A model generated the notes under the pieces. It was not told where the DNA came from and searched no databases. It saw only the letters and a list, made by a program, of their open reading frames with translations. The translations under genes were made by a program, and so were the position numbers. Positions 5,650 to 11,589 of a stretch of 13,496 nt of DNA are shown here, in pieces (within the stretch, counting starts at the first letter, position 1; each line of letters starts with the position of its first letter). Source of the DNA: Anaerolineae bacterium (lineage in GTDB: Bacteria > Chloroflexota > Anaerolineae > B4-G1 > SLSP01); assembly GCA_016934645.1 (NCBI GenBank), contig JAFGSL010000502.1, positions 1 to 13,496 on the forward strand. Direction: 5' to 3'.

Positions 5650-8100
5650 CTACGCAATTGTCGGATTATTTTGTAAATCTTCATGGAGGTTAGAACGTTC
5701 CAAACATCGCGTCAACAGCGGATGCTGCAACTGTGTCGCCAACTCACGCCATACCTCGAGCGCACACGGCGGGTCGAGGTCCGGTTCGAAGCCGAAGTTG
5801 AGATACATCTTGATCGCGGGGAGGCGCTTGGTCTGCGTCTGCAGGAAAGCGCGCGTGTGCCACTGGGATAGCTGGTTGAGAGCGAAAGACAGGGCCGCCT
5901 TTCCAAGGCCCAACCCCTGGTACGCCTGGCGGATGGCGATCCAATGAATCATCCCGTAATCCTCGCCCTTGAAATCGCGATCAAACCACGCGCTCACCAC
6001 GCCGACGCCAGCGCCCTTTGCGTCGGTGACGATGAAACTGCGCCATTGCGTTGTCTGCAGATAATTGCCGAATTCGTTATGGAACGTTTCTGCGCGAATG
6101 GGAAAGTATGGTTCCGCATCGCGCTCAATGTCGACCCACAGCGCACCCTCGTCCGTGCGCATCGCACGGATGCCAAAACCTTCGGGGAACAGAACCTGCG
6201 GGATGTCGCGCAGGTGCGGGCGGATCATATCGACTGCATAACCAGCAGGACCAAGATGTGGGGTCGTGGACCACGGCGGCTCCGGCATCCCGTGCTTCTC
6301 GCGGAAGAGCTTGCGTATTGTCCAATAGGGCTTGCGGCGACGACGATCGCGGGTGAGAACGCCGTAAGGGCTGACGCTTAGGTAACGGCAGAACTCGAAG
6401 GTCGCGGGCGGCCAGGGATGATCAGCCCAGCACCAAATCGTCGCACCGCAGACGTAGAGCGCGTCCATCCCGGCGAACTCGTGGACGATGACGTCCGCGT
6501 GGACTTCCTCACCGAAGGCATTGTCGACGACGTGCTGGAACGAGGTATAGCCGAACTCCGTCACCAGAATCGGCTTGTCGGGATAGCGTGCGTGCAAAGC
6601 TGCCAGGCCATCGCGCCAGAATGCAGTAGATTCCGCGAAATCATAGCGCAAAGATTCGCGCGCAGGGTTCGCCAGCTCATAACGCCCGTGAATGCTCGGA
6701 TAGCCGTTGACGCAGATGACGTCGTCTGCGTCGAAGACGTCGTCTGCGTCGAAGACGTCGTCTGCGTCGAAGACGTCGTCTGCGTCGAAGTTGGGCGCAT
6801 TCTGCCAGTGATCACTCACATGCACCGCCAGCCGGGTCGGATCCAGCTCCTTCGCCAGGTGCACCAACTCGCGGTTGCCCGCGGCGACTTCCGGGCGCTG
6901 CTCGTGCGTCTCGTTGCTCACCGACCAGAAGATGAGCGCCGGATGGTTGCCATCGCGGCGGATCATTGCCTGCAACTGGCGCTTAGCAGCGTCGAGTTTC
7001 GCAACGCATGCAGTCTCCCCTTCTGCCAATCCATCCCACCAGTACAACGGGATTTCGCCCATCGCCAGCAGGCCCAGTTCGTCGCAAAGATCGAGTTCCG
7101 CTGGATGGTGCGGATAGTGGCACAAGCGGACGAAATTCGCTCCGGCCTCCCTCATCGCTTCGAGGTCGCGGCGCGTCGTTTCCAGATCGGAACACATGTT
7201 GCTGTGTGGCGAATCTTCGTGACGATTGAAGCCGGTGAGGTACACCGGCTCCCCGTTGAGCCACAAGCGGCCGTCGCGTGCCTCGATTCTGCGGAAACCG
7301 GTGCGGAATGTGCGCTCATCGACGGCGCGCCCCTCCGCTTCAAGCGTCACCTGCACGGTGTACAGGTCCGGCGCCGCGGGTGACCAGGGCAACGCGCCCG
7401 CGATGTTCCCTGCCAGCGAGAACACGGTCTCTCCACCGGCAGGAACCGTCATCGGCAGCGCCGTCAACTGTGCAAGTGTCTGTCCTTCCGCATCGTGCAC
7501 CACAGCAATCAACCGCGCCAAAACCTCAGCAGCGCGGTCGTTCTTCACCGTCACATCCAGACTCAAAACACCACCCCGCGCCAGCGGCTCAGCGACGGCG
7601 GCAACGTGACCAATGGTGAGCTTGCCCGTAGCCATCAACGACACCTCGCGGAGAATGCCGCCAAACGTCCGCCAGCCGCGCTGCAAACCGGGGACTTCGC
7701 CCAGACGGCGAATGTTGTCAACACGCACTGTGATCGCGTTCTCGGCACCGAAATCGAGGTGCTCCTGAACCGCAAAAGCGAAGGGCAAAAAGCCATCGAG
7801 ATGTTCACCGACACAGTGGCCGTTTACCCAGACCTTCGCGTGATCGTTGACACCCTCGAAGTTTAGCGTCACGCGTTTGTCGCGCCAGGTTTCAGGGATG
7901 GTGACGGCGCAACGGAACCATCCCGTGCCCTCGTAGGCATCCAGGGCCGGATGGCAGGTCTCAAAATCGGCGGGCAGCCGCACCTCACGCCAAAAGCGGG
8001 CGTTATAATCGGTGCGGGCGTATCCCAGGCGCTCACCTTCATCCGCCGGATCGGGCTGGAACAGCCACAAACCACACAGATCAAGTATGGCGTCGTCCAT
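5650..8100 (-). CDS. GH2-family glycosidase fused to a GNAT acetyltransferase
   Basis: This 816-residue protein joins two domains. Residues 1 to about 610 form a glycoside hydrolase family 2 enzyme: a jelly-roll sugar-binding domain (FEGVNDHAKVWVNG, 81-94), an immunoglobulin-like domain, and a TIM barrel with FNRHED (291-296), acid/base E397 in SVSNE and nucleophile E515 in VTEFGY. Specificity (beta-galactosidase, glucuronidase or other) cannot be read. Residues about 625-790 form a GNAT domain with acetyl-CoA motif A YQGLGLGK (727-734) and motif B YLNFGFEP (766-773). No signal peptide is visible, so it probably acts in the cytoplasm on imported oligosaccharides. An exact 4-fold FDADDV repeat sits at 438-461 in the barrel. 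The ATG directly follows the TAG of the preceding isomerase gene, implying translational coupling. Both families are firm; the fusion is unusual. Confidence 0.93.
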   Translation of the reverse strand: MDDAILDLCGLWLFQPDPADEGERLGYARTDYNARFWREVRLPADFETCHPALDAYEGTGWFRCAVTIPETWRDKRVTLNFEGVNDHAKVWVNGHCVGEHLDGFLPFAFAVQEHLDFGAENAITVRVDNIRRLGEVPGLQRGWRTFGGILREVSLMATGKLTIGHVAAVAEPLARGGVLSLDVTVKNDRAAEVLARLIAVVHDAEGQTLAQLTALPMTVPAGGETVFSLAGNIAGALPWSPAAPDLYTVQVTLEAEGRAVDERTFRTGFRRIEARDGRLWLNGEPVYLTGFNRHEDSPHSNMCSDLETTRRDLEAMREAGANFVRLCHYPHHPAELDLCDELGLLAMGEIPLYWWDGLAEGETACVAKLDAAKRQLQAMIRRDGNHPALIFWSVSNETHEQRPEVAAGNRELVHLAKELDPTRLAVHVSDHWQNAPNFDADDVFDADDVFDADDVFDADDVICVNGYPSIHGRYELANPARESLRYDFAESTAFWRDGLAALHARYPDKPILVTEFGYTSFQHVVDNAFGEEVHADVIVHEFAGMDALYVCGATIWCWADHPWPPATFEFCRYLSVSPYGVLTRDRRRRKPYWTIRKLFREKHGMPEPPWSTTPHLGPAGYAVDMIRPHLRDIPQVLFPEGFGIRAMRTDEGALWVDIERDAEPYFPIRAETFHNEFGNYLQTTQWRSFIVTDAKGAGVGVVSAWFDRDFKGEDYGMIHWIAIRQAYQGLGLGKAALSFALNQLSQWHTRAFLQTQTKRLPAIKMYLNFGFEPDLDPPCALEVWRELATQLQHPLLTRCLERSNLHEDLQNNPTIA
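6718..6789 (-). repeat. Four perfect 18-bp tandem repeats encoding (FDADDV)4 in the GH2 barrel
   Basis: The unit GACGTCGTCTGCGTCGAA (plus strand) occurs four times without a single mismatch at 6718-6735, 6736-6753, 6754-6771 and 6772-6789. On the coding strand each copy reads Phe-Asp-Ala-Asp-Asp-Val. The unit length is a multiple of three, so copy-number change would not break the frame. The repeat lies between the catalytic acid/base region (E397) and the barrel strand VICVNGYPS, where GH2 proteins normally have a single short Asp-rich stretch. The extra three copies add 18 residues to a loop. Confidence 0.95.
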
Positions 8101-8886
8101 CTACCAACCGGCCTCGCGCACCAACTTTTGTAGCGTCGCTAAAGCCACAGGCGCTTCCGCCGCCATATCCGTCCAGCCCGATTCGATGGAGATACGCCCG
8201 TCGTAGCCACCTTCTTTGAGCGCGCGGAAGAAGTCCGTGAAGTCGCATTCTTCCACGCCGGGAGCGCGGCGGTTTGCCACGGTGGCGATGTGGACGTGGC
8301 GTAGCAGCGGACCGTAGGTCACAATGGCGTCGTAGTCGTTGTCGTCCTTGAGCCAGTGATAGGCATCGACCAACAAGCGCACGTTGGGGTGATCCACGTC
8401 CTCCACATAACGTCCGGATTCCGCTACACCGGTGAGGACATTGCACTCGCGCTGGTTCAGCGGCTCTACGACGACCATCACGTTGCGCTCCTGCGCGAGC
8501 GGGCCGATCACCTTGCCGAACTCGACGAGCTGCTGCCAGGCAATCTCGCGCTCGAAGTCATCGGGGATGCGCCGCGCGCCGCCAGAGCCGAAGACGATGG
8601 TATCGATGCCCGCTTGCTCCGCACGCTCGAAGACGACGGTGGCATACGCTGCCAGTTCGTTGCGGTTGACATCGGGACCGGTGATCTTGAGGTTGCCGGG
8701 AACAAAGCAGTTCGCCGCCACGCATGGCACAATCGAAGCCTGAATCCGCGCCAACTCCGGCGGGAAGGCCGCTTCGTCCATCACCGTGGTCTTCAAGTGG
8801 TTCTGAACGTGGAGTTCCAGAAATTCAAAGCCCGCTTCAGCCAGCACGGGCGCAACGTTGGGATCTGCACAAACACCGAGTTTCAT
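8101..8886 (-). CDS. Sugar phosphate isomerase/epimerase-like TIM-barrel protein (AP endonuclease 2 superfamily)
   Basis: This 261-residue protein has the length and layout of the xylose isomerase-like TIM barrels, which use a divalent metal to isomerise or epimerise sugars and keto-sugars, or dehydrate inositol derivatives. The expected metal ligands fall in order: E141 in VVVEPLNQRE, D174 in LLVDAYHW, H199 in HVHIAT and E235 in ISIESGW. The ATG at 8886 has AAGGAG (8895-8900) 8 bases upstream. Its TAG stop is followed without any spacer by the ATG of the GH2-GNAT gene, so the two are very likely translated together and may act on linked steps. A second member of the superfamily lies at 10688-11524, but the two differ clearly in sequence. 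The fold is firm, the substrate is not known. Confidence 0.9.
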   Translation of the reverse strand: MKLGVCADPNVAPVLAEAGFEFLELHVQNHLKTTVMDEAAFPPELARIQASIVPCVAANCFVPGNLKITGPDVNRNELAAYATVVFERAEQAGIDTIVFGSGGARRIPDDFEREIAWQQLVEFGKVIGPLAQERNVMVVVEPLNQRECNVLTGVAESGRYVEDVDHPNVRLLVDAYHWLKDDNDYDAIVTYGPLLRHVHIATVANRRAPGVEECDFTDFFRALKEGGYDGRISIESGWTDMAAEAPVALATLQKLVREAGW

Positions 8887-8904
8887 CGTTCAAGCTCCTT
8901 TTGG

Positions 8905-8982
8905 TAATGAGAAATGAGTAAAGAGTGATGAGTAATGAGTGAAGCGCGATACGTAAAAGACCGATTACGCATCACGTTTCAC
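8905..8982. repeat. Inverted heptamer array forming an 18-bp imperfect hairpin
   Basis: In steps of seven from 8905 the plus strand reads TAATGAG, AAATGAG, TAAAGAG, TGATGAG, TAATGAG, TGAAGCG, CGATACG, TAAAAGA. The minus strand from 8981 reads TGAAACG, TGATGCG, TAATCGG. The two arms meet as a hairpin: 8939-8956 pairs with 8965-8982 over 18 positions, with 15 Watson-Crick pairs, one G-U and two mismatches, and an 8-base loop. The right arm overlaps the 3' end of the propeller-type glycosidase gene and supplies its stop codon (TGA at 8972-8974). The core words match those at 136-230. Confidence 0.85.
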
Positions 8983-9832
8983 AAAGCTCCGCAATGGCGA
9001 TACCGTGCTCGCCGGCCACAGAGTACAGCAAATAAGCGCGACCATCCTCACGGAAAATCGCCGGGTCGCGCAGTTGATGAACGCGCTCCACAATCCAGCC
9101 GCGTTTTGAGGGTTCGAGCGGCAGGTCTGCGCCCTCGTACGCCATCTCCGGTTTCAGCACGCTGACCGGCGCGGAGGCAGTCCACGCCATCCAGTCAGGC
9201 GTCAATTGTATTGTCGCCAGCAGGATGTGCTCCGGACAATCATAGGCATTGGAATAAAAAACGGAAAGTACATCGCCATCTACCTTGACCGCCGTGTGGC
9301 GCATGTTCGGCGTGAACAATGTGGGGCCTTGTTCGAAGTTGGTCAAACCATCCAGAGAACGGTAGAATATGCCCGGCATCGCCAACGCATAAGTATACTC
9401 GCCCCACTGGAACGCACGAAAATAAGAAGGCCCGAACAATTCAGACAAACATGTGAAGTGTATGCCGTCGGTGGAGAGCGCAACCCGCGTCATTTGCTTC
9501 GTTGGCAACACAGGACCGTGAAAATACATACGGATTTCGCGCTTCTTGTCATCGATATACACATCCGGGGAAGCAATGTGACCATGGAACGGCGTTTCTT
9601 CAAGGCGCAGCGTGCCCGGCTCGTAGACTGTCCACGGCCCTTCCAGACGGTCGGCGTAAGCCAGACGAATGTAGGTCCCTTGATGATGCGCAAAGTAAAG
9701 GTAGTAGCGCCCCAAAGGATTAGGCAGCCACGCCGGAACGCGGATGAGCGATGGGCCATTGATATTGCTGCCCATCCGGGCATCCATATCCGGGACGATA
9801 ATTGGATTTTGTGAAAAACGTACAATTCTCAA
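8972..9832 (-). CDS. Beta-propeller glycosidase-like protein (GH43/GH117-like)
   Basis: This 286-residue protein has the blade-type repeats of five-bladed propeller glycosidases. These include NGPSLIRVP (25-33), RYYLYFAHHQGTYIRLAYAD (42-61), HIASPDVYIDD (85-95), MYFHGP (102-107), HTAVKVDGDVLSVFYS (179-194) and LRDPAIFREDGRAYLLYS (254-271). Assignment to a numbered GH family is tentative and the catalytic acids cannot be fixed by eye. No signal peptide is seen. The start is TTG at 9832, not ATG: a strong Shine-Dalgarno AAGGAGGG (9839-9846) lies 6 bases upstream, and TTG overlaps the methyltransferase stop as TTGA. The last codons (ETC-terminal residues E-T and the stop) lie in an inverted heptamer repeat, so the C-terminus may have been shaped by that element. 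Confidence 0.78.
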   Translation of the reverse strand: MRIVRFSQNPIIVPDMDARMGSNINGPSLIRVPAWLPNPLGRYYLYFAHHQGTYIRLAYADRLEGPWTVYEPGTLRLEETPFHGHIASPDVYIDDKKREIRMYFHGPVLPTKQMTRVALSTDGIHFTCLSELFGPSYFRAFQWGEYTYALAMPGIFYRSLDGLTNFEQGPTLFTPNMRHTAVKVDGDVLSVFYSNAYDCPEHILLATIQLTPDWMAWTASAPVSVLKPEMAYEGADLPLEPSKRGWIVERVHQLRDPAIFREDGRAYLLYSVAGEHGIAIAELCET

Positions 9833-10620
9833 AATTGGCCCTCCTTTTTGCCCATTGACTCCGTTGACGGGCGAAGCAGGATGATACGCCTTTTACCAAT
9901 CTGGAAACGATCCACACGACGATACGCTTCGTGGGCCGCTTTCTGCCCCTTGTCGGAAGCGATAGCGACGACCGCGCCGGGCGCTAAAACGGAGCGCAGC
10001 GCCTCCAACATCTGCCACAGGGGATCGGGGGGCGCAGCCGCGACGGCGTCGCCCTGCCACGCCGAAAGGCGGTTGTACGGCACGTCTGTGGTAACGACAT
10101 CCACCGCGTGTGCGCCCACTTCGCCAAGGATGCGTGGCCGGTCCAGGGCATCAGCCTGGAAGACGGATAGTGCGATAGTGTGGCGCTCGGTCAAGGACGA
10201 CAAGCGCTCCCGCAGCCGTTCAGCGCTTGCCAACGCATCCTCGTGCGAACGTTTGCCATAATCTGCCCACAACAGCTCAAGTTCCGCAATGCGGCGGTCC
10301 AGACCGGGGAGTGTCAGAAGCTCGAGATTGCGCCGCGCCAATGCGAGCACCTCTGCGTCAATGTCCGACGCGGTAATGGACGCGATGTGCTCCCCGTGCA
10401 GATAGGCTGCCGTCGCCAGATGGTAAGCACCACCACAACATGGGTCGTAAAGCGCGCAAGGCGCGGTCAGGCCATCCGCCTTGCGCAGGGCCAGGCAGCG
10501 TTGGAATATCTCGCTGGCCAATCGCACCGGGAACGCAGGATGGCCGGGCAGGCTGTAGAACACCCGCCCGGCCGCGTAGTCAGCGTCATTGTGATGTTCG
10601 GTGGCAAATAAATAGGGCAT
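9829..10620 (-). CDS. AviRa-family 23S rRNA methyltransferase-like protein
   Basis: This 263-residue Rossmann-fold methyltransferase resembles AviRa, the SAM-dependent 23S rRNA guanine methyltransferase that gives avilamycin resistance, and has about the same length as that family. Visible motifs are the SAM-binding loop YDPCCGGAYHL (58-68), the acidic SDID (85-88) and the catalytic-type TTDVPYNRLSAW (177-188). The start is placed at the ATG at 10620 (MPYLFATEHH), because upstream codons would run through a perfect hairpin and into the preceding isomerase gene. The Shine-Dalgarno sequence is weak. Its TGA stop overlaps the TTG start of the glycosidase-like gene, so the two are translationally coupled. 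Whether it modifies rRNA here, and whether it has any link to sugar metabolism, is unknown. Confidence 0.8.
   Translation of the reverse strand: MPYLFATEHHNDADYAAGRVFYSLPGHPAFPVRLASEIFQRCLALRKADGLTAPCALYDPCCGGAYHLATAAYLHGEHIASITASDIDAEVLALARRNLELLTLPGLDRRIAELELLWADYGKRSHEDALASAERLRERLSSLTERHTIALSVFQADALDRPRILGEVGAHAVDVVTTDVPYNRLSAWQGDAVAAAPPDPLWQMLEALRSVLAPGAVVAIASDKGQKAAHEAYRRVDRFQIGKRRIILLRPSTESMGKKEGQF
9839..9846 (-). promoter_or_regulatory. Strong Shine-Dalgarno fixing a TTG start
   Basis: AAGGAGGG on the minus strand lies inside the last codons of the methyltransferase gene, 6 bases before TTG at 9832. It is the best ribosome binding site in the window and decides the unusual TTG start of the glycosidase-like gene. 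Confidence 0.8.
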
Positions 10621-10631
10621 AGGTCTTAGCA

Positions 10632-10683
10632 ACCCTTGCGAAGGTTCGGGCGCAGCAGACTGCGCCCGAACCTTCGCAAGGGT
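10632..10683. repeat. Perfect 24-bp inverted repeat with CAGA loop
   Basis: Bases 10632-10655 are the exact reverse complement of 10660-10683, with the 4-base loop CAGA. Each arm also holds the near-palindrome CCTTGCGAAGG, so smaller arm hairpins could form. It begins 4 bases after the TAA stop of the isomerase-like gene and ends 11 bases before the methyltransferase ATG. No T-run follows in the transcript, so classical intrinsic termination is doubtful. It could stabilise the upstream mRNA, hinder translation of the next gene, or be a copy of a mobile intergenic palindrome. Confidence 0.95.
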
Positions 10684-10687
10684 GAGT

Positions 10688-11524
10688 TTAGCGGAACGCC
10701 AGCCCGACTTCGCCCGCCACGCCGCGGATGTACTCAGCGGACAAGCGATAGTCCTCCTCGGCATGTAGATGCTCGATCATCAGCGGCGTATCCGGGTCGA
10801 GTTTGTCCAATTCGCGCAGCAGGGTACCGTAATCCAGATAACCCAGACCAGGGCAGACCTCGTCAAGGTGCGTTGTCAGCTTCGTGGCGAGCAGGGTATC
10901 CTTGGCGTGGCAACTGCGGATATGCGGACCGAGTTTGGTAAACCACTCGCGGATGAGGGCAGCGTTGTCGAAGTAATGCTGCGGGCTGTTGATGACGTTG
11001 ACCATATCGATATGGACACCGAAGTGCGGGCGATCAATCGCCGCGATCAGACGCAGGTAGTTATCGGCGCTGTCGGGATACATCCACGGCATCGGTTCCA
11101 GCGCATAATACGTGCGGCGTGGTTTCACCGCATCGAGGATCGCGCGCACCGTCTCCACGATGACATCGAAGGTTGCGTCGGTGAGATTGGAGGGATCCGG
11201 TCCATCCCACGGTTCACCACGCGTCCCCGCGATGTTCACACAGCAACGCGCACCGATTTCGTCGGCCAGGTTCAACTGTGTCTGGCACTTCTCCAGCGCC
11301 GCCTTGCGCGTGGCCTCATCCGCGCTCAACGGATTGCTCCACGCGCCGACCTCGGCGATGACGATGTCCGCCTCCGCAGCAGCCTCAGCATAGGCAGCAG
11401 TCGTCGCCGCATCCGCATCGGCTGAAATCGGGCAATACGCCGCGCCGTAGCGCTCGCGCTTCAACGCTGCGATCCAGTTGTCGGGCGTCATTACATCCAC
11501 AAAAACAGGTGCACCAAGTCGCAT
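10688..11524 (-). CDS. Sugar phosphate isomerase/epimerase-like TIM-barrel protein
   Basis: This 278-residue protein has the xylose isomerase-like TIM-barrel pattern with a complete metal-ligand set: E143 in ALEPMPW, D173 in GVHIDMVN, H206 in RSCHAKDT and E251 in LMIEHLH. The family includes isomerases, epimerases and inosose dehydratases. The ATG at 11524 has a strong Shine-Dalgarno GGGAGG (11531-11536) 6 bases upstream. It is flanked on both sides by hairpin elements: a double GC-rich hairpin before its start and a perfect 24-bp inverted repeat after its stop. It shares only general fold features with the other barrel at 8101-8886, so the two probably act on different compounds. The fold is firm and the substrate unknown. 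Confidence 0.9.
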   Translation of the reverse strand: MRLGAPVFVDVMTPDNWIAALKRERYGAAYCPISADADAATTAAYAEAAAEADIVIAEVGAWSNPLSADEATRKAALEKCQTQLNLADEIGARCCVNIAGTRGEPWDGPDPSNLTDATFDVIVETVRAILDAVKPRRTYYALEPMPWMYPDSADNYLRLIAAIDRPHFGVHIDMVNVINSPQHYFDNAALIREWFTKLGPHIRSCHAKDTLLATKLTTHLDEVCPGLGYLDYGTLLRELDKLDPDTPLMIEHLHAEEDYRLSAEYIRGVAGEVGLAFR

Positions 11525-11551
11525 AAAGCGCCTCCCAAAAAACGTTCGTAG

Positions 11552-11589
11552 CGCGGGCGTCCCGCCCGCGAGCGGGCCAGAGGCCCGCT
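11552..11589. repeat. Double GC-rich hairpin after the class III aminotransferase gene
   Basis: Two adjacent 8-bp hairpins with 3-base loops: AGCGGGCC-AGA-GGCCCGCT (11571-11589) directly abuts the TAA stop (11590-11592), and CGCGGGCG-TCC-CGCCCGCG (11552-11570) follows with no gap. On the transcript a U6 run (11537-11542) comes 9 bases after the second hairpin, just before the GGGAGG ribosome site of the next gene. The hairpins could be a terminator or attenuator, but the U-run is too far away for a textbook case. A dispersed intergenic repeat is equally possible. Confidence 0.8.

Noticed and set aside
6226..6228. Separate start for the GNAT domain at an internal ATG
   Set aside because: There is no Shine-Dalgarno sequence upstream and no stop between the GH2 and GNAT parts, so one fused protein is the simpler reading.
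6718..6789. Short CRISPR-like array
   Set aside because: The copies are contiguous with no spacers, only 18 bp long, and in frame inside an enzyme gene.
6418..7383. Plus-strand open frame of 321 codons containing a VVCVED repeat
   Set aside because: The repeat is just the other strand of the FDADDV units, and the frame is antisense to the GH2 barrel.
10632..10683. Rho-independent terminator
   Set aside because: The stem is very strong but no U-run follows on the transcript, so I list it as an inverted repeat only.
10621..10764. N-terminal extension of the AviRa-like protein to an upstream start
   Set aside because: It would translate through the perfect 24-bp hairpin and overlap the isomerase gene by 77 bases. 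The ATG at 10620 begins the sequence that fits the family length.
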